NCBI GenBank assembly: GCA_007570785.1
Contig: ML660772.1
Coordinates: 35,478,267-35,542,266, forward strand
Length of the DNA: 64,000 nucleotides
Source: Antilocapra americana
Lineage: Eukaryota; Chordata; Mammalia; Artiodactyla; Antilocapridae
Direction: 5' to 3'
The translations under genes and the position numbers were made by a program. A model generated the notes under the pieces. It had not been told where the DNA came from and did no database searches. It worked only from the letters and a program-made list of their open reading frames with translations. This document shows positions 1 to 38,718 of this stretch, piece by piece (positions within the stretch are counted from its first letter, which is position 1; every line of letters begins with the position of its first letter).

Positions 1-699
1 ACATCTTGTATTACAGTAGGTTTTTATGGTTTTGAATGTATGTTATTTGAAAGTTAACTGTCCACATTACAGAACTGCATTAGTGATAACTCATAGAATG
101 CTCATTTGACTGAAATACTACATTCCCTGACCATCCTAAACAAATGAGAGTTTATTCTTGCTTATAAATTTATTCATCATGTAGTAACTATCTACCAAGT
201 TTAGAATATAGTGTTGCCTGCTGATATTTTTAAATATTGAGACATTTCTCAAGGAAGTTACATTTTTGCAGTTACTACCTGAATGCTGACTACTAAATTT
301 ATTAGATGCTTTTCAGAAGGATCTTTGGAATTTATTAAAAATTATGTGTTTTTCATATCCCAGATTGGGGGAGGAAAAAAAGAAGTAACTCACATTGAAA
401 AAAATAGTACTGAAAAGAGTTACTTTTGTTCCTTCTTTTATTTATTTGGCCCACTGGGGAAAAGAAGTCCATTTAAAAAAATAGCAGTAGAATGGTTTAT
501 TTATCCTTACGACAGTGTAATAAAAAATGAATCTCCATCCCACATCATACACAGAAGTCAATCTCAGGTAAATTAATGGCCTAAAAGTAAAGAGCAAAAC
601 TTTAAAGTTACAAAAAATATTAGAGAAAATCCCTGCAATTTTAAAGAAGGAATTTTTTCCCCCCACTCTCTAAATACTTCACTGTGTTTAGGGCTCTGC
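1..699 (+). other. CAPZA2 intron 1, unassigned AT-rich sequence
   Basis: No exon, promoter or repeat is recognised. CAPZA2 exon 1 and its promoter must lie upstream of the window. Short open frames here have no coding features. Confidence 0.5.
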
Positions 700-1400
700 A
701 ATAATCAAAATCAAGAAATTTCATGTTGATACAGTATTAAACTGTCTCATCTGCAGACCCTATTCAGATTTCACCAATCCCTGGTCCAGGATCTAATCCA
801 GGATCACGTTGAATTTTGTTGTAGTGTCTCTCTGGTCTTTTTAATCTCTAACAGTTTCTCAGCACTTTTTGTCCTGCATGAATTTACCGCTTTGAAAGAG
901 TGAAAAATAGTTACTTTGTGGGCTCTACCTCGATTTCAGTTTATTTGATGTTTCCTCATGATTAGATCTGCCAATGAATTTTTGGCAGGAACATAACAGA
1001 AGTGATAGTGTGTCCTCAGTACATCTTACTGGGAGGCACATAATGTCAGTTTTTACTCTTAAGATAACTTAGATCATTTGGTAAAGGTGGTGTGTGGCGA
1101 ATTTCTTCAATGCAAAGTTCTTAGTTAAGTATTGTGTAGAAAGATTCGATCACATTGTATAAATTATCCTTTTAGACTGTTACCAACTAATTTTAGCATC
1201 TGTGGATGATAGTTGCCTGCAACAATTACTGTTGTTGCTCACCCCAGGTGATTTTCTAATTCAGTCATTACTTCTGCATTTATTAATTGAAATTCTGCTA
1301 TAATGAAGAGCTTCCCTCCATTTGTTTTTCCATTTCTTAATGTCAGTATGGACACAAGGATTCTTATTTTATTCTGTGGGTTTCTATCATTATTTAATTG
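700..1400. repeat. Old L1 (L1M-type) remnant
   Basis: The stretch with cagatttcacc, ccaggatctaatccaggat and acagtttctcagcac matches what I remember of ancient mammalian L1M elements common in introns. It is strongly diverged. Family and orientation are uncertain. Confidence 0.45.
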
Positions 1401-1548
1401 GTTGCTTTAATTGTAGCCCATAAGAAAAGCAAAGTACAAAAAAAAGTTTAATAGTAATTTTGTGTTTAAGAGTTAATGGGCAGAAATTATTTTTTTTCCC
1501 AAGTAATGTGTACTAACATTTTGGGTGCTGTTTTGAATATACTACTCT

Positions 1549-1763
1549 GTCTTCTGCCTACCCTGGTGGCTCACTGGTAAAAAATTGCCTGCCAATGCTG
1601 GAGACACAGTTTCCATCCCTTTGTCAGGAAGATTCCCTGGAGAAGGAAATGGTAGCTCACTCCACTATTCTTGCCTGGGGAATCTCATGGACAGAGGAGC
1701 CTGGGGTGCTACAGTCCCTGGGGTCGCAAAGAGTGGGACGTGATTTAGCGACTAAACAACAAT
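1549..1763 (+). repeat. Bov-tA SINE
   Basis: tRNA-Glu-derived ruminant SINE. It starts with ccctggtggctcactggtaa (A/B-box region), continues through the landmarks gaagattccctggagaagg and cagaggagcctgg, and ends in gactaaacaacaa. It is moderately diverged and I see no clear target-site duplication. Confidence 0.85.
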
Positions 1764-2100
1764 AAGTAGCATTATAGTATCTGCTTTTTTTCCAGGAAGC
1801 ACAAGAGTGGAACATACCATTTATGTTCTGTTTATCTTTTGGTATACTTTATACAAAATAATGTTTGGATCCTAGAGAAAGCAAAGAAAAATATAGTTCT
1901 TCTAGATTTTAGCTCTGTATTAACTTTTTAAAGCTGTTCTCAATGTGATTGTTGGTATGCCTGTCAGCTGCCAGTCACTAACATATATAAGAAAGAATCT
2001 CCCATTCAGCCAAACCTTCCCAACAAAACCAAGGCTTTCTCCCTTCCCCAATCTAGAGTTACAATTTAAAAATATAGTAAAAGTACTAACTATTTGAAAT
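1764..2100 (+). other. Intron 1, unassigned
   Basis: AT-rich intronic sequence between a SINE and a BovB fragment. No feature is recognised. Confidence 0.5.
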
Positions 2101-3242
2101 CAAATTTCCAACATCCGTTGGATCATGAAAAAAGCAAAAGAGTTCCAGAAAAACATCTACTTCTGCTTTATTGACTACACCAAAGCCTTTGAGTGTCAGG
2201 ATCACAACAAACTGGAAAATTTTTAAGGAGATGGGAATACTAGACCACCTGACCTGCCTCCTGAGAAACCTGTATGCAGGTCAGGAAGCAACAGTTAGAA
2301 CTGGACATGGAACAGCAGTCTGGTTCCAAATCAGGAAAGGAGTAGTCAAGGCTGTATATTGTCACTCTGCTTATTTAACTTATATGCAGAGTACATCATG
2401 AGAAACACTGGGCTGGAAGAAGCACAAGCTGGAATCAAGATTGCCAAGAGAAATATCAGTAAACTCAGATATGCAGATTACACCACCCTTATGGCAGAAA
2501 GCGAAGAACTAAAGAGCCTCTTGACGAGAGTGAAAGAGGAGAGTGAAAAAGTTGGCTTAAAGCTCAACATTCAGAAAACTAAGATCATGGCATCCGGTCC
2601 CATCAGTTTACGGCAAATATATGGGGAAACAATGGGAACAGTGAGAGACTTTATTTTTCTGGGCTCCAAAATCACTGCAGATGGTGATCGCAGCCATGAA
2701 ATTAAAAGACACTTGTTCCTTGGAAGAAAATCTGACCAACCTAGACATCGTATTAAAAAACAGAGATGTTACTTTGCCAACGAAAGTCTGTCTAGTGAAA
2801 GCTGTGGTTTTCCCAGTAGTCATGTATGGATGTGAGAGTTGGACCATAAAGAAAGCTGAGCACCGAAGAATTGATGCTCTTGAACTGTGGTGTTGGGGAA
2901 GACTCTTGAGAGTTCCTTGGACTGCAAGGAGACCCAACCAGTCCATCCTGAAGGAAATCAGTCCTGAGTGTTCATTGGAAGGACTGATGTTGAAGCTGAA
3001 GCTCCAATACTTTGGCCACCTGATGGGAAGAACTGACTCACTGGGAAAGACCCTGATGCTAGGAAAGATTGAGGGCAGGAGGTGAAAGGGACGACAGAGG
3101 ATTAGATGGTTGGATGGCATATCCCACCCTATGGACATGAGTTTGAGCAAGGTCTGGGAGTTGGTGATGGACCAGGGAAGCCTCCTGCTGCAGTCCATGG
3201 GGTTGCAAAGAGTTGGACCTGACTGAATGACTGAACTGACTT
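2101..3242 (+). mobile_element. BovB (RTE) LINE, 5'-truncated, dead ORF2 fragment
   Basis: Carries the reverse-transcriptase core onward to the BovB 3' end (tail gactgaatgactgaactgac). Recognisable protein pieces in shifting frames include LFNLYAEYIMRN, the catalytic box region RYADYTT (normally YADD; the second Asp codon is TAC at 2479-2481), NIQKTKIMASGP, VMYGCESWTIKKAEH and RRPNQSILKEISPECSLEG. At least two frameshifts and the altered catalytic box make it inactive. It lies in CAPZA2 intron 1 in the sense orientation. Confidence 0.9.
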
Positions 3243-4429
3243 TGAATAATATCATGTGGAAGAAGATGATGGTTAATGTAGGAGATTTTGCTGTGATTCT
3301 GGGAGTGTACTAGGGCTTGTCCAGAAAAACTGTAATATTCGCAGGTGTAGATTGAGTATAGCTCCATATGTGTTAAAGAGACTTTGAGGAAGTTTGTGTT
3401 TGATTATTTTCAGAACTTAATTCTTCTCTTGAGACCTCTTCTTGTTAACTTTTCTTTCTTGGATTTGGAAGTGGGCTAGAATAAATAATTTTTTTTGGAA
3501 AGTTAGCTGGGAAGGATGGGTGTAGGGGAATGTTTAGTCTGTAGCAGTGTTTAAAAAATACCCTGATGATAGAACAGTTTCTCAGGAAGGTAAGTAATCC
3601 TTTACTGTGGTGGACACACTTTATTTTCTTTAGCAGCTGAGGAACCCAAAAATCAGATTTGTCTTATCTTTTGTAATTCACGAAGACCAGATGAAGATAC
3701 TTCAGTTATAGCTGGTAAAGTCCAAGGTGTGTTTTGGATTCTCAGTCAGCTCCCATGACTTCTAAATACTCAGTGGTACTTTTTTTGACCTGCCATTCAC
3801 TTTGGTTATTGTGAGCCATCTGTTAACTCTTTTTGGTTACTGTATGCGTTTTGTGCAATAACATGGGCAAATAAGTCTAAGATGAGAAAGTATAGAGCAG
3901 TTTTGCTTTCTCGGTAAAAAAACAAAATAGAACTGAATAAAAGTCTAAATGATATGTGTTTTTTATTGAAACAACTAAAAAAAAGAAACTCAACAATTAA
4001 TCATTTCACTAAATACGCTATATTGTATATTATATATATGGATGTATGTATATATAATATACTGCTTGCTATCAGTACTTTAATTTTGTCAGCTTATTGG
4101 TAGTGTGCAAGTCTTTAGGGCTACTAAAAACAATTTCTTCAAAATTCTATAAGTTTCCAAAAGAAATATTTGATAAATTCATGAACAGGTTACCACAATT
4201 TTTATTTGCTGCCTGTGGTAGTGATTAAGACTTTGTTTTTAATGCTTTCTTACATTTACCCCAATTGAAGAAAGACAGGAATAAGGGAACAAAGGAAGTT
4301 AAGACATTTATATAGACATAGTAGATCCCAGTATATGTTTAGCATATGCTATCTTCCATTCCCTACACCACCTTTGCCTATTTAAAATCATTTATTTTTT
4401 ATATTTTGCCTTTGATTTTAATAGTACTT
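3243..4429 (+). other. Intron 1, unassigned, with a TA-rich palindromic tract
   Basis: AT-rich single-copy-looking sequence. Positions 4017-4063 form a TA/ATG-rich simple-sequence tract that is nearly self-complementary. No exon signals fit the CAPZA2 frame. Confidence 0.5.
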
Positions 4430-5359
4430 TTAAACAGTTTAGAGGAAAATAATTTGAAAACACATGAAATATATATATATATTTTAATTAGCATATAGTA
4501 GAAGTATGCCCTTCTCTTTTATGACTTTAAAATGTGTATAGAGGCATGTACCTATTACCAAAATCAAGATATAAAGTGATTCCATCACCCCCAATACTGC
4601 CTCATTTTCTTCTTTTCCTTCACTTCTCCCGTTTTGTTCACACCCACTTCTCCCAGCCCCTAGCAGCCATTAATCTGTTTTCCCTTGCTATAAAATATTG
4701 TTTATTTGAAAATATCATATAAATGGAAACATATCATTGCAGGGTAACCTTCTGAGACTGGTTTGTTTCGTTCGGCACAAGGCTTTTGAGATTCATCCAA
4801 GTTGTTGCATATATTGGTAATTTGTTCCTTTTCATTGCTGGGTAGTATTCCATTGCATAGATGCATTATCGCTTACCCATTCACCCATATGTGGACATTT
4901 CGGTTGTGGATTGTTCCTGATTTTGAGCAATTTTGAATAGATTTTTGTGGAAACACAAGAGTTAGATACCTGGAAGTGAGATTGTTGTGTCATATGATGT
5001 GTGTTTATAAGAAATTGCTAACCTGTTTTCTGTACCAGTTGTACCATTCTGCATTGCCAAAGCAATGATTTAGAGCTCTAGTCACTTTGCATCCTCACCA
5101 GCACTTGGTGTTACCAGTCTTCTTTATTTTAGCCATTCTGTTAGGTATATAATGGTATTTCAAGATTTTAATGTTCATTTCCCTAATAATGATATTGCAC
5201 ATCCTTTTTTGCATTTATCTATCTTCTGTTTGTCTTCTTTGATGAAGTATGTTCATGTCTTTTGTTTAGTGTTTTCTTACTGTTGTATTTTGGTAGTATA
5301 TTTTCCAGATACAGATTGTTTATTGGATATGTGATTGGCTGATATTTTCTCCAGTTTAT

Positions 5360-5558
5360 GGTGACTCAGATGGTAAAGAATCCACCTGCATAGCAGGAGA
5401 CCAGGGTTCGATCCCTAGGTCGGGAAGATCCCCTGGAGAAGGGAATGGCAACCCACTCCAGTATTCTTGCATGGGGCATTCCGTGAACAGAGGAGTCTGG
5501 CAGGGTACAGTCCATAGAGTGGCCAAGAGTCAGATACAACTGAGCTACTAACACACAC
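5360..5558 (+). repeat. Bov-tA SINE with 12-bp target-site duplication
   Basis: Bov-tA body (gtgactcagatggtaaagaa, gatcccctggagaagggaat, cagaggagtctggcagg). It is flanked by the exact direct repeat tctccagtttat at 5348-5359 and 5559-5570, which proves insertion into the surrounding L1. Confidence 0.92.
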
Positions 5559-5594
5559 TCTCCAGTTTATAGCTTGTCTTTTCATTCTTTTGTT

Positions 5595-5965
5595 GTTGTT
5601 GTTACTGTTCAGCAGCTCAGTTGTGTCTGACTCTTTGCAACCCCCTAGCACGCTAGGCTTCTCTGTTGTTCACCATCTCCCAGAGTTAGCTCAAAGTCTT
5701 GTCCATTGAGTTGGTCATGCCATCCAGTTATCTTGTCCTCTCTCATCCCCTTCTCCTCCTGCATTCAGTCTTTCCCACCATCAGCGTGTTTTCCAATGAG
5801 TCTGCTCTTTGCACCAGATGGCCAAAGTATTGGAGCTTCAGCTTCAACATCAGTTGCTTCAGTGAGTATTCAGGATTTCCTTTAGGATTGACTGCTTTGA
5901 TCTCCTTGCAGTCCAAGGGACTCTCAAGAGTCTTCTCCAAAACCACAGTTTGAAAGCATCAATTT
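5595..5965 (-). mobile_element. BovB 3'-end fragment, inserted in L1
   Basis: Reverse-strand BovB 3' end, from cagctcagttgtgtctgact to gaaagcatcaa. On the minus strand it encodes the familiar C-terminal pieces LKLQYFGHLVQRADSLE and KTLMVGKTECRRRRG. It is flanked by the direct repeat ttcttttgtt (5585-5594 and 5966-5975), consistent with a target-site duplication. It is truncated to about 370 bp. Confidence 0.88.
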
Positions 5966-6012
5966 TTCTTTTGTTTTTTTAACATCTGTAACAGAGTGTA
6001 AGTTTTTAATTT

Positions 6013-6147
6013 GGAGAAGGCAGTGGCACCCCACTCCAGTACTCTTGCCTGGAAAATCCCATGGACAGAGGAGCCTGGTAGGCTGCAGTCCATGGGGTCG
6101 CAAAGAGTCGGACACAACTGAAGTGACTTAGCAGCAGCAGAAACAGC
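6013..6147 (+). repeat. Bov-A monomer SINE with 13-bp target-site duplication
   Basis: A single Bov-A unit (ggagaaggcagtggcacccc to gacttagcagcagcag). The exact flanking repeats aagtttttaattt lie at 6000-6012 and 6148-6160. The dimeric Bov-A2 form occurs elsewhere in the window, so this is the monomeric relative. Confidence 0.92.
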
Positions 6148-6554
6148 AAGTTTTTAATTTCAGTAAGATCCAGCTTGTCAGCTTTTTTTAATGGATCATG
6201 GTTTTAGTGTCACGTCTAGTAACTTATTGCCTAACCCCAGGTCATGAAGGTTTTTCTTCTGTCTTCTTTTAATTTTTGTTAATTTCTATATTTTTCATTT
6301 ATATCTATGATCCATTTTGAGGTAATTTTTTTTGGTAAGGAGTGAGGTTTACATTGCAGTGTATTTTTTGCTCATGCATATGTAATTGTCTGAATATCAT
6401 TTGTTGAAAAGATATTTTTCAACATTGAATTGCCTTTGTACCGTTGTCAAAAATCATTTGGCTATATACATGTGGAATATACTTTTTCTCTGTCAGCTCT
6501 GTTCCATTTATTATCCCTTTGCCAATACCATGGTATCTTAATGACTGTAACTTT

Positions 6555-7570
6555 TTTTTAATACTTTTATTATTATATTTTTCTTTTTCATTGTGGTTTA
6601 TTATAGGGTATTGTATATAGTTCCTTGTGTTCTGCAGTAGCACCTTGCCATTTGTGCATCTTATATATAGTAGTTTGCAACTCCTAATCCCAAACTCCCA
6701 ATCCGTCCTTGCCTGGTGCCCCCAAAACCAGGCAAGTCTATTCTCTGTATTTGGAGTCTGTTTTTGTTCGTAGGTATGTTCACTGGTGTCATATTTTAGA
6801 TTCTATATGTAAGTGATATTCTATGGTGTTTGTCTTTCTCACTTCCTTTCCTTAGTATGATAATCTCTAGGTCCGTCTGTGTTGATACAAATGACATTAT
6901 TTCATTCTTTTTTGTGGCTGAATAGTATTCCTGTGTGTGTGTGTGTGTACACCACATCTTCTTTATCCATTCAGCTGTTGATGGACATATAGGCTGCTTC
7001 CATCTATTGGCTATTGTGAGTAGTGCTGCTATGAACTCTGGGGTGTATGTATCATTTTCAGTTACAGTTTTGTTCAGATAGATACCCGGGAGTGGGGTTG
7101 TGGTTCTTTGACAGCTCTATTTTTAGTTTTTTAAAGGAACTTCTTTGCTGTTTTCCATAGTGGCTGCATCAATTTACAGTCCCAGCAACAGTGTAGGAGG
7201 GTTCCCTTTTCTGCACACCCTCTCCTTAGCATTTATTATTTGTAGATTTTTTAACAGTGGCCATTCTGACCTGTGAGGTGGTACCTCATTGTAATTTTGA
7301 TTTGCATTTCTCTAATAATTAGCGATGTTGAGAATCTTTTCATGTGCCTGTTAGTCATCTGTATGTCTTTCTTGGAGAAATGTCTGGTTTTCTGCCCATT
7401 TTTTGATTCAGTTGTGTTGAGTTGTAGGAGATGTTTGTATTGTTTTTTGGAAACGAAGCCCTTATTGGTCATATCATTTGCAAATATTTTCTCCCAGTCT
7501 ATAAGATGTTTTTTCCATTTTATTTATGGTTTCATTTGCTGTGCAAAAGCATAAAAGTTTGATTGAGTAT
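6555..7570 (-). mobile_element. Ruminant/artiodactyl L1 3' end
   Basis: Antisense L1: a T-rich start (poly(A) tail complement), the 3' UTR (cattgtggtttattatag, complement of the artiodactyl L1 tail also seen at 14412-14568), then ORF2 C-terminus with cagctgttgatggacatata and gtgaggtggtacctcattgt. A (GT)n run lies near 6936-6949. It appears to have landed within or beside the older L1 at 4430-6554. Confidence 0.8.
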
Positions 7571-7844
7571 TTTAGTCTTTGGTATAAGATAATGCTGTTC
7601 CTTTTTTAAAAAGTTGGAAACGTTGGAAGTTGTTTTCATTTCTGTTTTCTGAAATAATTAGTATAGAGATGTTATTTCTTCTTAAATACCTGTTAGAAGA
7701 AAATCTGAAGTTTTTATTTGTTGAAATGCTTTTAACAATAAATCTGATTTCTTTCCTAGATGTAGGACTGTTTCCTTTTCCATCGTTTTTAGTTTCCACA
7801 TCAGAGCAGGGACGAGTGGACAGTATGAAATAAGGCTTTTATTT

Positions 7845-8035
7845 TTGCCAAGTGCGGTCCCTTAATTCAGTGACTCCTTGAGTGTGTATTTTAAAAATCA
7901 CCTGGAAAGCTTCTCTCAATAGTGTTTTCTGGGCCTCATTTCCAGAATCTAATTTAGTTGGTTGGGTAGGGCTCATGAATATACATTTCTGACAAGAGCA
8001 CTGATCAGCTTAGTTGAAGGTTATTGTATAGTGGT
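7845..8035. repeat. Possible MER5-like hAT DNA transposon remnant
   Basis: Contains aaaatcacctggaaagcttc and cctcatttccagaatctaat, which resemble the MER5A internal motif. It is strongly diverged and boundaries are approximate. Confidence 0.35.
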
Positions 8036-8184
8036 TGGGAAATTATTATAATTACTCATAACTTCTTCACTAAATGATAATACTGGGCTTGTCATCTAAC
8101 TTTGTATGTATCTATTCATTAGTATTAATCTCTATAATGTAGCGCTTATTCTCTTGAAATATGTCTGTCAATATACCTGTTGAT

Positions 8185-8394
8185 GGCGCTTCCCTGGTGG
8201 CTGAGAGGGAAAAGAATCTGCCTGCAATGCAGGAGACCCAGGTTCAGTACCCTGAAGAAGGGAATGGCAACCCTCTCCAGTATTCTTGCCTGGAGAACTC
8301 CACAGACAGAGGAGCCTGGCAGGCTACAAGTCCATGGGGTCACAAAGAGTTGGACACAACTGAATGACTAACAGTTTCAAATTTCAGTTTCATT
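8185..8394 (+). repeat. Bov-tA SINE with target-site duplication
   Basis: Starts gcgcttccctggtggctgag and ends after gactaacag plus a short A/T tail. The direct repeat cctgttgat lies at 8176-8184 and 8395-8403. The SINE ends about 540 bp upstream of CAPZA2 exon 2. Confidence 0.9.
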
Positions 8395-8931
8395 CCTGTT
8401 GATATTTGTCTCTCACTTATTTTTGAGCTAAAATTTCCCAAGATTCAGTCAGGTGTCATGTTCAAAACATTTTGAATTTATGCTTTCTTCCTCTCTACAT
8501 TTTTTTTAAACTAATTTGTGTCTTTATAGATAAGCAGATAAGCACATTGTGACTGTATAGACACATACATATATTTTTGTTGTTGTACCTAAATGTTTCT
8601 TAATTCTTCATACATACAAATTTTCTTGATGGGTCATTTTAATTTAAAAGAAAAATCTGCTTATAAGAAAATCTTTCTATGTAGGCAGCTTTGAATCTTT
8701 AAATGCATTAGTTGTTTGTATATTTTATCTGCATTCAGCTTAAACATTGTGATTATAATAAATAATTAAAAGAGTAATAACCTTAGGGTGTTTGAGTGCA
8801 AAAAAAGTCAGTCTTTAAAATCTTAAGCCATTTTCAATAGAATTTTGAAGCAGTATAATTCCACATGGTTCTTTGGTTATTTTAGCAGAGGCCTATGCTA
8901 TGGAACACTTATATCTTCATTTCTGTTTCAG

Positions 8932-35568
<26,637 letters not shown>

Positions 35569-36835
35569 GATGAACATTGCATGACCAGATCATTTTAGTG
35601 TCTTTGCGTTTAAAAAAAAAATCATTGCAAAAGTATTCAAAACTGTCAAGCTACCCAGTCAGAGGGCTGTTGCCATTTAAAATCACTGTAATTAATTAGT
35701 TTGGTTAGAGCACAAAGCTTAGCTAATCAACCATTTTTTAAAAATTTCTTTTATTCAGAGAAGACTGAAAATCAGTTTAGTTTAAATGTCTTTTACTTTC
35801 TGTTATGTCTTTCTTTCTTACATTGAAGACATGATTCCTCTAGTTTAATGTCAAAAGTTTTTGAAATGTTTCAAAAATGTTTTACTTACCATAACCCTAA
35901 AATTGTTGTCTTTTGGTCTGTGAAGTGGGTAACTGTTGCTCTTTGCCCAGTCCTTTTTAATGGGGTCAATAATGGACATTCTAGTATAAGGTGGTTGATG
36001 GATTTAGCCATACATGCTGCTAAAGAAATTGTCTCCGTTTCCCACTTGACCAGTTTCATTTATGTAAGATTGAGATTAGAGGGAAAGCATTTTCTATATC
36101 AATTGTGTTGAAGAAGGTTATTTAGCTAGCTTAGTGTTTAACTGAACTTTTTTTAAACAAGGCCAAGGTCTAATGCTGTTTTGAGATTCTGAATTAAATG
36201 AAAATTCTTATTTCAGAAATGCATTTAATGCTTTTTTTTGTGTGACAGTTATGCAAATTAGCTTGGATTCCATATGTCCCTGAGTTATTTTTATCATAAA
36301 GCCACAAATGTATTATAAGGCAAATTGTAATATATATAATCCTGAACTTATGACCATGTCTCAGTTTATTTTTTTCTTAGAGTGAAAAGTACTGAAATTC
36401 AATGTGACATTAAAATGAAAATTTTCCTATTTATTTGAGTATAAAAATCACTTACCAGTGAATCATATATTATTTTAAAATACTTTGTTTGGATATTTGT
36501 GATTCTTTACTGGTTGTAAATTAGAAAAGCTGGGAGTACATATGGTGTGCAGTGAAGTCTAAATTTTTCCATCTTCCTATGCATCATAAGCATGTTTGTA
36601 ATATTTTAAAAAATACATTTACTGATGCTACAGGAATTTCAAGCCTGTGGTGAATGTTAGTATTTACTATAGGGAGGGTGGATTTGTGGTTTCATTCAGT
36701 TGAGTTATTGCTTATTATACTCCAGTGGAATCCTTTCCTCACATACTCCTGCGGATGTCTGGGCCTGGAAATGTTTTTTTTTTTTTTAAACACCACTTTT
36801 ATTATGTACAATAAAATATTTCATTAGCTTGAATT
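35569..36835 (+). other. CAPZA2: CAPZA2 3' UTR (inferred end)
   Basis: AT-rich sequence continuous with the terminal exon and free of recognisable repeats for about 1.2 kb. It holds several ATTAAA-like hexamers (36193, 36409) and one canonical AATAAA at 36810-36815, which I take as the main 3' end. A downstream ATTAAA at 37329 could extend the transcript. The true cleavage site cannot be read from sequence alone. Confidence 0.65.
36810..36815 (+). terminator. CAPZA2: Candidate CAPZA2 poly(A) signal
   Basis: Canonical AATAAA, 1.24 kb after the stop codon, at the end of the repeat-free 3' UTR and followed within about 80 bp by T- and GT-rich sequence. Repeat-derived sequence resumes only beyond about 37.39 kb. 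Confidence 0.6.
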
Positions 36836-38504
36836 GTATAGATTTTAAAAATTCTCTCAATGAAAGCTTGTTGTTTAATTTCTTTTTAAAAAATCACAGT
36901 TGGGCTTTGAAAGCATTGAGAATATAAACATACATAAAATTATGACACTTTGGATTGTTTTTTCTAGTTTAAAGTACAAGTTTTCTCATAGTGAGGTTCC
37001 AGAAGAAAATGAATTACTAGTGTTAATTATCTATTCCCTTTTTTAAAACACATTTTCAAACGTCTAGTAATGATTCTGAACTAAGCATTATGTGAATCTT
37101 TTAATTGATTAGCTTAATCACATCAACCGGGCTACATGGGTTTGTCATGGGCTGAAGGTTAATTATTTTGACTCTGTTTTATGGCCTAGAATGCTGTGTT
37201 AAAAATATATGTAATTGTTTCTGAGGTGACGTGCATGTAAAAGGCAATATTTATCAAAATATTGAGTGCAGTCTGAAGTAATAGTTGTGTAATAGACTTA
37301 GTCTTTCATAGTGTAAGATTTGCATTTTATTAAAGTGGAAGAAGACTAGAAACACACAGTATCCTAAAACTCAGGGTTGTCTTTTTAGTAGGAGTCATAA
37401 CTGAGCGACTGAACTGAACTGAATGTCTATTTTGTTGAATAGGCCAAAGTGTGGAGGTAAAGGCAAAATTCAAACAATTATGCAGTAATGTAGTGGACAG
37501 AGAAAGCTGGCTTGGCCTAAGGTGGTCACTGTAAGCTGTAGAGGTAGTGATTTCTGGATATATGTTGAAGATAAAATCATTTGGATTTGCCAGGATTGAT
37601 TGTAGAATGTGAGATAAAGGGAGATGGCAAGGACATTCGGAGTTTGAGAAACTACAAAAGATTCAGGGCCGGAGAGGGCTGGGAGCTTGGTTTTCAAGGG
37701 GAAAGTACCTTGTAGCAGTTACATACTGGAGATAGGAGGGAGAAAAATGCTCTAGACCAGAATAGGAGAGCTGACAGACCTGGGAAACATAGTTGATAGC
37801 TAGGCAGAATGGAAGACTACTCAAGGTTAGTGATAGTGAATTGACAAGAAGACTACAAGTAAGGCAGTGTTTATCTTCGGCCATGTGAAGCAGCATGAGT
37901 GCAGGCCTAGAGGAGGTGAATTGGATTTAACGGAAGTTGCCACAGGAATCTCACTGACCCAATGAAGAGGGTCGGTGTTGTGATCGCCTAGGAACTTCAG
38001 CTAGGTAAACAGGGAAATACCGACCTGAGAGGAGGAGAAAGAAGGTGAAAATGTGGCACCATCAATGGACTTTAAGTCTGTTTAGAAAGAACAGTCTGGA
38101 AATGTAGGAAGTGGAAGTTAGCATGATGTGCTCTAAGGTGAGACTTTGAGGAGTTATACTTAATCTGTTATGACAAGTATGATCAAGTATGATCAGTCAG
38201 TCACTGGCTGAGATGAGAGAAGAGAGGAATTCAGGAGCCATGAAGTCCATGCTTGCTGTGGATATTACAGCCAAGAATTATAGTAGAATTAGGTGTTCTG
38301 ACGTGAGTGCTGTTTTCTCAGACTATCTGGATGTACATTTATAATACATTTGATAGATAACTATGAGCTGTTTCCTCATTTGGGATTTTGGAAACTAAAA
38401 TGGGGACACAAGCATTCAAAAGGTATCCTGGAAGTTCTGGTTCATTATAAATGATCTTGGAAAGTGAAATTTTTAGGATAATTATGGACAATTATAGATA
38501 TTTA
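36836..38504 (+). other. Downstream of CAPZA2, mostly unassigned
   Basis: Single-copy-looking sequence after the gene. A 25-bp scrap at about 37399-37423 (ctgagcgactgaactgaact) matches the 3' end of BovB. A later ATTAAA at 37329 could be an alternative CAPZA2 end. Confidence 0.45.
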
Positions 38505-38718
38505 TGGGCTTTCCGGATGGCTCAGCAGGTAAAGAAACTGCCTGTAATGCTGGAGTCAACAGGAGAGGTAGTTTCAATCCCTGAGTGGGGAAGATGCCCA
38601 GGAGAAGGGCATGGCAATTCAATCCTGTATTCTTAACATGAAGAATCAGAGGAGCCTGGTGGGCTACAGTCCGTAGCATCACAAAGAGTCTGACACAACT
38701 GAAGCGACTGGGCACTCA
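38505..38718 (+). repeat. Bov-tA SINE (diverged)
   Basis: Head gggctttccggatggctcag, middle gaagatgcccaggagaaggg, tail cacaactgaagcgactgggc. An unusual AT-altered B-box region marks it as older than its neighbours. Confidence 0.85.

Larger units (their letters stand above)
4430..6554 (-). mobile_element. Old L1 fragment, interrupted by three younger insertions
   Basis: Antisense L1 3'-end/ORF2 sequence. On the + strand it shows the inverse of the L1 landmark GGAATACTATG (tagtattccattg at 4844) and of the 'previous cycle' region, with ccattcacccatatgtggacattt. The L1 reading continues after each insert: the segment at 5340 resumes at 5571 (agcttgtcttttcattc), then at 5976, then at 6161 (cagtaagatccagcttgtca). 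Inserts are at 5360-5558, 5595-5965 and 6013-6147. Confidence 0.75.

Noticed and set aside
2359..3085. Open frames resembling reverse-transcriptase proteins
   Set aside because: They are pieces of one frameshifted BovB, not host genes; likewise those at 10454-10834, 26815-27420, 46201-47543 and 60056-61110.
4017..4063. TA-rich palindrome as a functional cruciform or origin
   Set aside because: Simple-sequence TA tract; nothing else supports a function.
8185..8394. tRNA-like head of the Bov-tA SINEs as tRNA genes
   Set aside because: They are SINEs derived from tRNA; the cloverleaf is degenerate and they carry target-site duplications.
35569..36835. Open frame 35848-36111 downstream of the CAPZA2 stop as a second gene
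   Set aside because: Lies in the 3' UTR, short, and without recognisable similarity.
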